Positions 1 through 8,115 of a stretch of 64,000 nt of DNA are shown here, one piece after another; positions within the stretch are counted from its first letter, which is position 1; each line of letters starts with the position of its first letter. The translations under genes and the position numbers were made by a program. Source of the stretch: Caballeronia peredens (GTDB lineage: Bacteria > Pseudomonadota > Gammaproteobacteria > Burkholderiales > Burkholderiaceae); the NCBI GenBank assembly GCA_001544595.2, contig FCOH02000016.1, positions 1 through 64,000 on the forward strand, read 5' to 3'. The notes under the pieces are model-generated. The model was not told where the DNA came from and searched no databases. It saw nothing but the letters and a program-made list of their open reading frames with translations.

Positions 1-71
1 TATCGATAGTATTCGTTAAGCTTCTTCCATCGGTCGCCGGCAACGGCGGACAAGCCAACCGGAGAAAGCCG

Positions 72-167
72 ATGACCCGCAGCCAGACGAATTTCGCCCG
101 CCGACTCGACGCGCTTCGCCATGTCGCGATCAACGTTCTCGCCGATTTCGCCCGCGCGGCTGCGTGA
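72..167 (+). CDS. Candidate 31-aa micropeptide upstream of catalase
   Basis: A short open frame of 31 codons starts with ATG 7 bases after a good Shine-Dalgarno (GGAGA at 61-65) and ends 48 bases before the catalase start. The product is basic and alanine/arginine-rich, beginning MTRSQTNF and ending in three alanines, with no signal peptide or membrane segment. I recognise no family. Ribosome-binding site and position suggest a leader or micropeptide translated on the katA transcript, but a chance frame cannot be excluded at this length and GC content. Confidence 0.3.
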   Translation: MTRSQTNFARRLDALRHVAINVLADFARAAA

Positions 168-215
168 GCGCGGCCGAGCATCATCCAACGCAAACGAACA
201 AACAGGAGCATCACG

Positions 216-1688
216 ATGACGACCCAACGACTCACGACCGCGGCCGGCACGCCCGTCGGCGACAACCAGAATTCGCAGACGGCCGGCCCGCGCGGTCCCG
301 TCACGTTGCAGGACTTCTGGCTCGTCGAAAAGCTCGCGCACTTCGACCGCGAAGTGATTCCCGAGCGCCGCGTGCATGCGAAGGGCTCGGGCGCATTCGG
401 CACGTTTCGCGTGACGCATGACATCTCGCGCTTCACGAAGGCCAAACTCTTCGACGCAATCGGCAAGGAAACGCCGGTCTTCATGCGCTTTTCGACGGTC
501 GCGGGCGAGCGCGGCGCGGCGGACGCCGAGCGCGACGTGCGCGGCTTCTCGATCAAGTTCTATACGGAAGAAGGCAACTGGGACGTGGTGGGCAACAACA
601 CGCCGGTGTTTTTCATCCGCGATCCGCTCAAGTTCCCGGACTTCATCCACACGCAAAAACGCGATCCGTACACGAACATGCGCAGCAACGTGGCGGCGTG
701 GGATTTCTGGTCGCGTCATCCGGAGTCGCTGCATCAGGTCACGATTCTGATGAGCGACCGCGGCATTCCGAAGAATTATCGGCAGATGCACGGCTTCGGC
801 TCGCACACGTTCTCGTTCATCAACAAGGACAACGAGCGCTTCTACGTGAAATTCCATTTCAAGTCGCAGCAGACGCTCGAAAACTATACGGATGCCGAAG
901 CCGCCGCCGTGATCGCGAACGACCGCGAGAGCGCGCAGCGCGATCTGGTCGGGAACATCGACGAGGGCAACTTTCCGCGCTGGAATTTCCGCATTCAGAT
1001 CATGAGCGAGGAACAGGCGGCGCAGGCGCGCGTGAATCCGTTCGACGTCACCAAGGTGTGGTCGCACAAGGAATTTCCGCTCATCGATGTCGGTGTGATC
1101 GAGTTGAACCGCAACGCGCAGAACTATTTCGCCGAAGTGGAGCAGGCGGCGTTCACGCCCGCGAACGTGGTGCCGGGCATCGGCTTTTCGCCGGACCGGT
1201 TGCTGCAGGGCCGGCTGTTTTCCTACGGCGACACGCAGCGTTATCGGCTCGGCATCAACCATCACCAGATTCCGGTGAATGCGCCGCGCACGACGCGCGC
1301 CAATACGTTTCATCGCGATGGCGCGATGCGCACCGACGGCAATCTCGGCGGCCGCGTGAACTACGAGCCGAATCGCTACGGCGAATTCGCGCAGGACGCG
1401 AGCGCGAACGAGCCGCCGCTCGCGGCCGGCGCGGTGCATCGCTACGACCATCGCGAAGACGACGATTACTACAGCCAGCCGGCCGCGCTCTTCAGGCTCT
1501 TCGACGACGCGCAGCGCGCACGTTTCTTCGGCAACATCGCGCGGCACATGCACGGCGTGCCGAATGACATCGTCGTGCGGCAGATCGGGCATTTTCGCCG
1601 CATCGATCCGGTATATGCACAGGGCGTCATCGACGCGCTCGCGAAACTCGGCCAGAAGTTCGACGAGGAAGAACCTGCCGCTTCATGA
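216..1688 (+). CDS. katA: Monofunctional haem catalase (small-subunit, clade 3)
   Basis: Decomposes hydrogen peroxide to water and oxygen in the cytoplasm. The 490-residue length is that of small-subunit catalases without the C-terminal flavodoxin-like domain. Key residues are visible: distal His54 in RRVHAKG, Asn127 in GNNTPVFF, and the proximal haem ligand Tyr336 in RLFSYGDTQRYRLG with Arg332 before it. The ATG is preceded by AGGAG at 204-208. A one-helix micropeptide gene and dps follow on the same strand, so the three form a peroxide/iron protection group. Control by OxyR is likely from family knowledge, but no convincing OxyR site could be read in the 215 bases available upstream. Confidence 0.95.
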   Translation: MTTQRLTTAAGTPVGDNQNSQTAGPRGPVTLQDFWLVEKLAHFDREVIPERRVHAKGSGAFGTFRVTHDISRFTKAKLFDAIGKETPVFMRFSTVAGERGAADAERDVRGFSIKFYTEEGNWDVVGNNTPVFFIRDPLKFPDFIHTQKRDPYTNMRSNVAAWDFWSRHPESLHQVTILMSDRGIPKNYRQMHGFGSHTFSFINKDNERFYVKFHFKSQQTLENYTDAEAAAVIANDRESAQRDLVGNIDEGNFPRWNFRIQIMSEEQAAQARVNPFDVTKVWSHKEFPLIDVGVIELNRNAQNYFAEVEQAAFTPANVVPGIGFSPDRLLQGRLFSYGDTQRYRLGINHHQIPVNAPRTTRANTFHRDGAMRTDGNLGGRVNYEPNRYGEFAQDASANEPPLAAGAVHRYDHREDDDYYSQPAALFRLFDDAQRARFFGNIARHMHGVPNDIVVRQIGHFRRIDPVYAQGVIDALAKLGQKFDEEEPAAS

Positions 1689-1719
1689 CAGCGGTGTCTG
1701 AAAAACGGGAGAAAACATC

Positions 1720-1872
1720 ATGTCTCAAGCGTTGAATCACATCGCCCAGGCGGTCGATCAGATCGAAGCGACGAGCCGCGACGCCTCGCGCGGCGTGCGC
1801 GTCGCGCTTGCGTTCGGGATCGTCGCGGTGGCTTACGGGCTCGTGTTCGCGGGCGGTGTCATCGGGGCGTGA
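1720..1872 (+). CDS. 50-aa single-helix membrane micropeptide after katA
   Basis: A 50-codon frame starts 31 bases after the catalase stop, with a Shine-Dalgarno (CGGGAG, 1706-1711) 8 bases ahead of the ATG. Residues 1-25 are hydrophilic and helix-prone (MSQALNHIAQAVDQIEATSR). Residues about 28-49 form one hydrophobic segment rich in Ala, Val and Gly, ending at the C-terminus. It looks like a small inner-membrane protein co-transcribed with katA. I do not recognise its family. Spacing, ribosome-binding site and clean amphipathic-plus-transmembrane design make a chance frame unlikely. Confidence 0.6.
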   Translation: MSQALNHIAQAVDQIEATSRDASRGVRVALAFGIVAVAYGLVFAGGVIGA

Positions 1873-2029
1873 GCATGAACCGGACGCGCGGCGAAGGCAT
1901 CGCTTCATGGCCGCTCGCGCAATAAAGCGTTCCCCGTTTCTACGATAAACTGTCGAACGCTCGATGCGCCGCGCAGCGAAAGGTTGCGCGGCGCCTGCAC
2001 CGTTCGAATCACTCTCTCACGGAGTCATC

Positions 2030-2518
2030 ATGGCGAAGAAAGGCACGGCACCTGCCGTCAACATCGGCATCAGCGACAAAGACCGCAAGAAGATCGCCGA
2101 CGGGCTGTCCCGGCTGCTGGCCGACACCTACACGCTGTACCTGAAGACCCACAATTTTCACTGGAACGTCACGGGCCCGATGTTCAACACGCTGCATCTG
2201 ATGTTCGAGACGCAGTACAACGAACTGGCGCTGGCCGTCGATTCGATCGCGGAACGCATCCGCGCGCTGGGCGTGCATGCGCCGGGCAGCTACAGGGAGT
2301 TCGCCAAGCTGTCGTCCATTCCGGAAGCGGACGGCGTGCCGGCCGCCGAAGAGATGATCCGCCAGTTGGTGGAAGGTCAGGAAGCGGTGGTGCGCACGGC
2401 GCGCGAGATTTTCCCGGCAACCGAAGCCGCGAACGACGAACCGACCGCCGACCTGCTCACGCAGCGCATGCAGACGCACGAGAAGACCGCGTGGATGCTG
2501 CGCGCGATGCTGGCGTAA
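2030..2518 (+). CDS. dps: Dps-family ferritin-like DNA-protection protein
   Basis: A 162-residue Dps protein that oxidises Fe(II) with peroxide, stores the iron in a dodecamer and protects DNA. Inter-subunit ferroxidase residues are present: His44 in FHWNVTG, His56 and Glu60 in TLHLMFE, Asp71 and Glu75 in AVDSIAERI. The ATG was chosen because GGAG (2021-2024) sits 5 bases upstream and the N-terminus MAKKGTAP matches the family; an earlier in-frame start would add an unrelated arginine-rich stretch. It is followed directly by a strong intrinsic terminator and lies downstream of katA, consistent with a peroxide-stress role. Confidence 0.95.
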   Translation: MAKKGTAPAVNIGISDKDRKKIADGLSRLLADTYTLYLKTHNFHWNVTGPMFNTLHLMFETQYNELALAVDSIAERIRALGVHAPGSYREFAKLSSIPEADGVPAAEEMIRQLVEGQEAVVRTAREIFPATEAANDEPTADLLTQRMQTHEKTAWMLRAMLA

Positions 2519-2546
2519 CGCGTTTCCGCTTCAGCACGTTGTCACG

Positions 2547-2572
2547 AAACCCCGCGTCACGCGGGGTTTTTT
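2547..2572 (+). terminator. Rho-independent terminator of dps
   Basis: A 7-bp GC stem (CCCCGCG / CGCGGGG) with a TCA loop, preceded by AAA and followed by six T. It ends dps transcription just before the ubiA promoter region. Confidence 0.88.
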
Positions 2573-2639
2573 GCTTCTGACGACGATGCGGCGCGCTGGT
2601 CTAAAATGGGCCGTCGCGTTTTCTCCGGCTCCTTCCGCC

Positions 2640-3500
2640 ATGTTCGCCCGTCTCCCGCTCTTCATGCGCCTCGTGCGCCTCGACAAACCCATCGGCAGCT
2701 TGCTGCTGCTGTGGCCGACGCTCAACGCGCTGTGGATCGCGTCTGATGGCCGTCCGTCGCCGATGCTGCTCGTCATCTTCATCGTCGGCACGATCCTGAT
2801 GCGCTCGGCGGGCTGCGCGATCAACGATTACGCCGACCGCGACTTCGACCGCTACGTGAAGCGCACCGCCGAGCGCCCGATCACCTCGGGCAAGATCAAG
2901 GCTTGGGAAGCCGTGGCGCTGGCGGCCGCGCTCGCGCTCGTTGCGTTCTTGCTGATCCTGCCTCTCAACACGCTCACGAAAGAACTGTCGGTGTTCGCGC
3001 TGTTCGTCGCGGGCACGTATCCGTTCACCAAACGCTTTTTCGCGATCCCGCAGGCGTATCTCGGCATCGCGTTCGGTTTCGGCATTCCGATGGCCTTCGC
3101 CGCCGTGCAGAATCAGGTGCCGATGCTCGCGTGGATCATGCTCGCCGCCAATGTGTTCTGGTCGGTGGCGTACGACACCGAATACGCGATGGTCGATCGC
3201 GACGACGACATCAAGATCGGCATCCGCACGTCGGCGCTCACGTTCGGGCGCCACGACGTGCTCGCCGTGATGCTGTGCTACGCGGCGACGCTCGCGATCT
3301 ACGTGGGCATCGGCGTGGCGCTCGGCTTCGGCTGGCTGTATTGGCTCGGCTGGCTCGCGGCGGCCGGCTGCGGGGTGTATCACTACGGACTGATCCGCGA
3401 GCGCGAACGCATGGCGTGTTTTGCTGCGTTCAAGCACAACAACTGGCTCGGCGGCATGCTGTTCGCCGGCATCGCGCTGCATTACGCGTTCGCCGGATAA
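2640..3500 (+). CDS. ubiA: 4-hydroxybenzoate octaprenyltransferase
   Basis: An integral membrane prenyltransferase of ubiquinone biosynthesis that attaches the polyprenyl chain to 4-hydroxybenzoate. The 286-residue product has about eight hydrophobic segments and both Asp-rich Mg-diphosphate motifs: NDYADRDFD (Asn62, Asp63, Asp66, Asp70) and YDTEYAMVDRDDD in the second half. The start MFARLPLFMRLVRLDKPIG aligns with the family; an earlier in-frame start would lie inside the dps terminator. It appears monocistronic: the next gene begins 175 bases on and looks unrelated. Confidence 0.95.
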   Translation: MFARLPLFMRLVRLDKPIGSLLLLWPTLNALWIASDGRPSPMLLVIFIVGTILMRSAGCAINDYADRDFDRYVKRTAERPITSGKIKAWEAVALAAALALVAFLLILPLNTLTKELSVFALFVAGTYPFTKRFFAIPQAYLGIAFGFGIPMAFAAVQNQVPMLAWIMLAANVFWSVAYDTEYAMVDRDDDIKIGIRTSALTFGRHDVLAVMLCYAATLAIYVGIGVALGFGWLYWLGWLAAAGCGVYHYGLIRERERMACFAAFKHNNWLGGMLFAGIALHYAFAG

Positions 3501-3675
3501 GCGGGCGACGGCACGCTGAACAAGCGCGAAGGAAAAATTTGATTACGTCGCGCTTGCGCGGCGCGGGCGGCTGCTATCTTTGAACGATCAACACCCGGGG
3601 AAGGTCCGGCGGCATGCGTTTTCATGCGAGCCGCCAGCGCGATCCGGGTTCGTTCACACATAGCAACGGTCAAAA

Positions 3676-4920
3676 ATGGGCTCACTCGCACGTTTCGACC
3701 TCGCGCCGCTCGTCTCGCGGCATCGGGTCACGCATCTCATCGAAACCGGCTACGGCCGGGGCGACTCATGTCAGGCCGCGCTGGACGCCGGCTTCGGCCG
3801 TGCGCTTTCGTGCGAAATCCACGAACCGCTTGTCCCGGAGGCGGAGTCAAACGAGCGCTTGTACGTTGCGCACGCGGACAGCATCGCGTTTCTCGCTTCG
3901 ACGGCGGTGTCCGACGCGCTGTCCGGAAACCGCACACTGATCTTTCTCGATGCGCATTACCCCGGCGCGGATCACGGGAAACAAAGCTACCTGAGCCAAG
4001 ACCATGCGCCGGACACACGCTTGCCGCTGATCGCCGAGCTCGAGTTGCTGTGTGGAAAAGCGAATAACGCGCTGATCGTGATCGACGACGTGCGTATTTA
4101 TCTGCGCGACTTCAAGGTCGCTCACGGCCCCATGCCGGATTGGGCGGAAAACGGTTTCGAGAAGGAAGCGGAGTTTCGCGCCTCACTCGCGCAATTCGAA
4201 GCCACGCATACGCTCCACTGGCATGGCGAGGAAACGGGCTACGCGATTCTGTGGCCGCGGCCCTGGGGCGATTACGATCTGAAGAGGTGGATATTGCCCG
4301 GCGATATCACCCGTGCCGCGGCGCTGGCGCTGGAGGTTCCAGGCACCACGTGCATTTCGCTGAATCGCAGAGCGCTGGATGCGCGGTTCTCGAACCGGTG
4401 GCTGGTCGGCAGGGGCCTCGACATCGGCGGTGGTAATGACAGCATCGCGCTGTATCGCTCGCTGTTTCCGCGTATCGCGAGTGTCACGGTCTATGACTGG
4501 GCGCAGGGCGATGCGCAGTATCTGGAAAACGTGCCGGACGGCAGTTTCGATTTCGTGTATTCCGCGCATTGCCTCGAACACATGGTGGATCCGCGTATCG
4601 CGCTGCGTCACTGGTTGCGCGTGCTCAAGCCGGGCGGTCATATGGTCGTCACCGTGCCGGACGAGGACATGTACGAGCAGGGCGTGTGGCCCTCGACCTT
4701 CAACAATGACCATAAACACACGTTCGCCATGTTCAAGCAGTCGAGCTGGTCGCCCGTGTCCATCAACGTGCTCGACGTGTTGCGGGAGTTCGGGCAGGAC
4801 GTGGATGTCCTGAAAGTCGAGCGGCTCGATCACTGCTTCCTGAAAGACGTGCCGCGCTTCGACCAGACGCGCACGGCGTTTGCGGAGTGCGGTATCGAGT
4901 TCGTGCTGAAGAAGCTTTGA
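3676..4920 (+). CDS. Two-domain (tandem) SAM-dependent methyltransferase-like protein
   Basis: A 414-residue soluble protein in which two Rossmann-type methyltransferase modules appear fused. The N-terminal part (about 15-200) has HLIETGYGRGDS, LDAHYPG (91-97) and IDDVR (136-140), resembling macrocin-O-methyltransferase/TylF-like or FkbM-like domains. The C-terminal part (about 240-400) is a class I domain with LDIGGG (248-253), YSAHCLEHM (295-303) and LKPGG (317-321). An in-frame stop at 3661 leaves ATG 3676 as the only reasonable start, and it has a poor ribosome-binding site. Substrate unknown; sugar, lipid or small-molecule O-methylation is possible. Its neighbours ubiA and proC are housekeeping genes, so it looks like an accessory insertion. 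Confidence 0.8.
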   Translation: MGSLARFDLAPLVSRHRVTHLIETGYGRGDSCQAALDAGFGRALSCEIHEPLVPEAESNERLYVAHADSIAFLASTAVSDALSGNRTLIFLDAHYPGADHGKQSYLSQDHAPDTRLPLIAELELLCGKANNALIVIDDVRIYLRDFKVAHGPMPDWAENGFEKEAEFRASLAQFEATHTLHWHGEETGYAILWPRPWGDYDLKRWILPGDITRAAALALEVPGTTCISLNRRALDARFSNRWLVGRGLDIGGGNDSIALYRSLFPRIASVTVYDWAQGDAQYLENVPDGSFDFVYSAHCLEHMVDPRIALRHWLRVLKPGGHMVVTVPDEDMYEQGVWPSTFNNDHKHTFAMFKQSSWSPVSINVLDVLREFGQDVDVLKVERLDHCFLKDVPRFDQTRTAFAECGIEFVLKKL

Positions 4921-4928
4921 AAAAGCCT

Positions 4929-4987
4929 TGAAGCAGCGCTGCTTCAGCGCTCAAACAGCGACGGCAGGCCCGAAAGCCTGCCGTCGC
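4929..4987. terminator. Two strong hairpins between convergent genes
   Basis: The gap between the methyltransferase stop and the proC stop holds an 18-bp perfect palindrome (4929-4946, core GAAGCAGCGCTGCTTC) and a 12-bp perfect stem GCGACGGCAGGC / GCCTGCCGTCGC with a 6-base loop (4958-4987). Neither has a U-tract on either strand, so they may act as bidirectional transcript-end or stabilising structures rather than classical terminators. Confidence 0.5.
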
Positions 4988-5006
4988 GCATTTGCGTACA
5001 TGCGTG

Positions 5007-5819
5007 TCAAGCGGCGCCGAGTTCGTCGCCCATTTCCTTCGCCCGCGCCTCTGCGGCCAGCGCGCCGCGCACGATCGCGTCCTTTACGCCTTGCGCATCG
5101 AACGATGCGAGCGCCGCCGCCGTCGTGCCGCCCTTCGACGTCACGCGCTCACGCAGCACGCTTGCCGGTTCGCCCGACTGCGCCGCGAGTTGCGCCGCGC
5201 CGGTGAACGTGGCGACCGCGAGCGCGCGGCCTTGCTCCTCGTCCATGCCGAGCCGGCGCGCCGCTTCCTGCATCGCTTCGATGAAATAGAACACGTAGGC
5301 CGGGCCGCTGCCGGAGATCGCGGTGACGGCGTCGAGTTTCGCTTCGTCGTCGAACCACACGGCCGTGCCGACCGCCTCCAGCACCTTCGACGCCAGCGCC
5401 TTCGCCGCATCCGCGACGCCGGGCAGCGCGGCCAGGCCGGTCACGCCCATGCCGATCAGCGCGGGTGTATTCGGCATCGTGCGCACGATCTGCGTGTAGC
5501 CGTTCAGCCAGCGCGACAGATCGCTCGCGCGGATGCCCGCCGCGATGCTGATGATCGTCTGCTTCGACAGATGCGGGACGAGCGCTTCAGCCACGCCCTT
5601 GAGCACTTGCGGCTTCACGGCGAGCACGATGGCGTCGAAGCCGGCGAGCGTCGCGTCGATGCCCGCGCCCGTCGCGATGCCGAACTGCTTCGCGGTGCGC
5701 GCGCGCGCTTCGTCGTTGATGTCGACGGCGTAGATGTCCGCCGCTGCGACGCCGCGTTTGATCAGTCCGCCGATGAGCGCCGCGGCCATGTTGCCGCCGC
5801 CGATGAATGCGATTTTCAT
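5007..5819 (-). CDS. proC: Pyrroline-5-carboxylate reductase
   Basis: Reduces 1-pyrroline-5-carboxylate to L-proline with NAD(P)H, the last step of proline synthesis. The 270-residue product begins MKIAFIGGGNMAAALIGG, the Rossmann nucleotide-binding loop, and carries the family signatures TAISGSGPAYVF and RVTSKGGTT. The ATG at 5819 is clear from this N-terminus. It lies 13 bases downstream of yggS on the same strand, the usual yggS-proC pair, and is probably transcribed with it. Confidence 0.96.
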   Translation of the reverse strand: MKIAFIGGGNMAAALIGGLIKRGVAAADIYAVDINDEARARTAKQFGIATGAGIDATLAGFDAIVLAVKPQVLKGVAEALVPHLSKQTIISIAAGIRASDLSRWLNGYTQIVRTMPNTPALIGMGVTGLAALPGVADAAKALASKVLEAVGTAVWFDDEAKLDAVTAISGSGPAYVFYFIEAMQEAARRLGMDEEQGRALAVATFTGAAQLAAQSGEPASVLRERVTSKGGTTAAALASFDAQGVKDAIVRGALAAEARAKEMGDELGAA

Positions 5820-5832
5820 GGTGAAGTCGAGG

Positions 5833-6528
5833 TCAGTGAGTGTAGGTTCGCGCGCCGAAGATGGCGGTGCCGATGCGCACCATCGTCGCGCCTTCGAGCA
5901 CGGCGGCTTCGAGATCGGCGGACATGCCGATCGAGAGCGTGTCGAGATCGAGGCCGCCGGCGCGCAACGCGTCGAACAGTTCGCGCAGACGCGCATGCGG
6001 CACGCGTTGCGCATCGAGCGTGCCGGCGGGTTCGGGAATCGCCATCAGCCCGCGCAGGCGCAGGCCGGGAAGCGTGGCCACCGCGTGCGCGAGCGCCGCG
6101 GCATCTTCCGGTTCGACGCCGCTCTTCGACGCCTCGCCGCTCACGTTCACCTGCACGCAGACGTTGAGCGCGGGCGCGCCCTCGGGACGCTGCGCGGCGA
6201 GCCGTTCGGCGATTTTCAGACGATCGATGGAATGCACCCAGTCGAACTGTTCGGCAACGACCTTCGTCTTGTTCGACTGCAACGGCCCGATGTAATGCCA
6301 TTCGATATCGCCGCGCAAATCCGCGAGTTCGGCGATCTTCGCGATGCCTTCCTGCACGTAGTTCTCGCCGAACGCGCGCTGGCCGGCCTCGAAGGCGGCG
6401 CGCACGTCGATGGCGGGAAAGGTCTTGGAGACGGCGAGCAGCTTCACCGACGACGCGTCGCGCGAGGCGTCGTGCGCGGCCTTCGCGATGCGTTGACGAA
6501 CTTCTTCGAGATGTTGAGCGATTGACAT
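5833..6528 (-). CDS. yggS: YggS-type pyridoxal-phosphate homeostasis protein
   Basis: A 231-residue PLP-binding protein with a single alanine-racemase-like TIM barrel and no dimer domain, involved in vitamin B6 and amino-acid homeostasis. The PLP lysine is Lys35 in LAVSKTF, and the phosphate-binding end has LSIGMSADLEAAV. The start MSIAQHL was chosen over MPHASMSIAQ five codons upstream because it matches family length; the RBS is weak for both. It is first in an operon with proC, with a -10 box just upstream. Confidence 0.93.
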   Translation of the reverse strand: MSIAQHLEEVRQRIAKAAHDASRDASSVKLLAVSKTFPAIDVRAAFEAGQRAFGENYVQEGIAKIAELADLRGDIEWHYIGPLQSNKTKVVAEQFDWVHSIDRLKIAERLAAQRPEGAPALNVCVQVNVSGEASKSGVEPEDAAALAHAVATLPGLRLRGLMAIPEPAGTLDAQRVPHARLRELFDALRAGGLDLDTLSIGMSADLEAAVLEGATMVRIGTAIFGARTYTH

Positions 6529-6560
6529 GCTGGCGTGCGGCATTTGAGAGCAATCCGCCC

Positions 6561-6566
6561 ATTATA
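6561..6566 (-). promoter_or_regulatory. -10 box (TATAAT) for yggS-proC
   Basis: On the minus strand a perfect TATAAT lies 33 bases before the yggS ATG, in the short gap after the glcF stop. No good -35 is visible, so the hexamer alone is the evidence. Confidence 0.45.
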
Positions 6567-6574
6567 CGAACCGC

Positions 6575-7801
6575 TCATCCGTAGATCAGATGCTCCAGCA
6601 GTTGAATCCAGTGCGTGACGGGCGTCGACGTGCCGCTTTGCAGATGCGCGATGCAGCCGACATTCGCCGACACGATCAGTTGCGGCTCGAGCTTCTCCAG
6701 CCGGTCGAGCTTCTGATTGCGCAGCGTGTACGAGAGCTTCGGCTGCAACACCGAGTAAGTCCCGGCCGAGCCGCAGCAGAGATGGCTGTCGGCGGGCAGG
6801 CGCACTTCGAGCCCGAGCGCGGTGAGCAGATGTTCGACGTGTCCGCGAATCTGCTGCCCGTGCTGCAACGTGCACGGCGGATGAAACGCGACCGTATGCA
6901 CGCCGCGCCGGCGCGCGAGCGACACGAGTTCTTCCTCGTATTGCGGCAGGATTTCGGCGAGATCGCGCGTCAGTTCGACAATGCGCTGCGCCTTTTGCGC
7001 ATACGCCGGATCGTGACGCAGGAGGTGCGCGTATTCCTTGACCGTCGCGCCGCAGCCCGATGCGTTCATGACGATCGCCTCGACGCCGTTTTCCACGTGC
7101 GGCCACCAGGCGTCGATGTTGTTGCGCACGTCGTCGAGCGCGTCGTCGTTGTAGCCGAGATGCAGGCGGATCGCGCCACAGCAGCCCGCCTCGGGCGCCG
7201 TGACGATCTCGACGCCGAGCGCATCGAACACGCGCGCCGTCGCCGTGTTGACGTTGGGCATCATCGCGGGCTGCACGCAGCCGGCGAGCATCAGCATCTT
7301 GCGTGCGTGCTTGCCGGTGGGCGCAGCGAGCGGCCGCTCGGCGAGCGGAATCTTGGCGCGCAGCTTGCGCGGCAGGATTCCGCGAAACTGCTGGCCGAGC
7401 TTCATCGCGGGCGTGAAGAGCGTGCTGTTCGGCAGAAAGCTGGCGAGGAGGCGGCGCTGCAGGCGCTGGCGCATCGGCCGCTCGACTTTTTGCTCGACGA
7501 CCTTGCGCCCGATCTCGACGAGCTTGCCGTACTGCACGCCCGACGGGCACGTACTTTCGCAATTGCGGCAGGTGAGGCAGCGATCCAGATGCAACTGCGT
7601 GCTGCGCGTGACGGGCGCGCCTTCGAACATCTGCTTCATCAGATAGATGCGCCCGCGCGGTCCGTCGAGCTCGTCGCCGAGCAACTGGTAGGTCGGACAG
7701 GTCGCCGTGCAGAAGCCGCAGTGCACGCACTTGCGCAGGATGGCGTCGGCTTCGTCGCCATCGGCCGTGCCGCGGATGAAATCGGCGAGATTGGTTTGCA
7801 T
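6575..7801 (-). CDS. glcF: Glycolate oxidase iron-sulfur subunit GlcF
   Basis: Electron-transfer subunit of the membrane-associated glycolate oxidase GlcDEF. Two 4Fe-4S ferredoxin motifs are visible: Cys25-Cys28-Cys31-Cys35 and Cys75-Cys78-Cys81-Cys85. Two CCG heterodisulfide-reductase-type motifs follow (CCGAIRLHLGYND and CCGSAGTYS). At 408 residues it is full length. It is last in glcD-glcE-glcF, but a 301-bp miniature element separates it from glcE, so its coupling to the upstream genes may be altered. Confidence 0.95.
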   Translation of the reverse strand: MQTNLADFIRGTADGDEADAILRKCVHCGFCTATCPTYQLLGDELDGPRGRIYLMKQMFEGAPVTRSTQLHLDRCLTCRNCESTCPSGVQYGKLVEIGRKVVEQKVERPMRQRLQRRLLASFLPNSTLFTPAMKLGQQFRGILPRKLRAKIPLAERPLAAPTGKHARKMLMLAGCVQPAMMPNVNTATARVFDALGVEIVTAPEAGCCGAIRLHLGYNDDALDDVRNNIDAWWPHVENGVEAIVMNASGCGATVKEYAHLLRHDPAYAQKAQRIVELTRDLAEILPQYEEELVSLARRRGVHTVAFHPPCTLQHGQQIRGHVEHLLTALGLEVRLPADSHLCCGSAGTYSVLQPKLSYTLRNQKLDRLEKLEPQLIVSANVGCIAHLQSGTSTPVTHWIQLLEHLIYG

Positions 7802-7814
7802 CGAGGCGCCCTAG

Positions 7815-8115
7815 GGTCTGTTCACATATAAACGGCCATGCGTTGCCCCGTAAAGGGCCGATCGCAAGGAATGCGACGCAGCGAATACGTCCCCCGAGGG
7901 GATTTCCTTCGGGGCATATTCGCAAGGAGCATGACGCCGCGAGCGGCCCTTTACGGGGCAACCCCCGACTATAAATTCAATTATGGGGAATGCCCGAAAT
8001 CGGCCGCATTGCAGCGTCGCGCGTCGCTTGTCTGGGGCGGCCAAACGGCGCGCCGCACTCCTTGCACTGCAGCCGATTTCGGGCGTTCGCATGGCCGTTT
8101 ATATGTGAACAGACC
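7815..8115. mobile_element. 301-bp miniature inverted-repeat element (MITE-like)
   Basis: The element has perfect 28-bp terminal inverted repeats (7815-7842 and 8088-8115, starting GGTCTGTTCACATATAAACG). It carries no plausible gene. Inside are two further long hairpins: an 18-bp perfect pair (7842-7859 / 7945-7962, GTTGCCCCGTAAAGGGCC) enclosing smaller palindromes, and a 13-bp perfect pair (7992-8004 / 8072-8084, GCCCGAAATCGGC). It is flanked by CTAG (7811-7814) and TTAG (8116-8119), a near-identical 4-bp YTAR-type target duplication like that of IS5-group elements. It sits between the glcE stop codon and the glcF ribosome-binding region, so it disrupts no protein. Confidence 0.85.
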
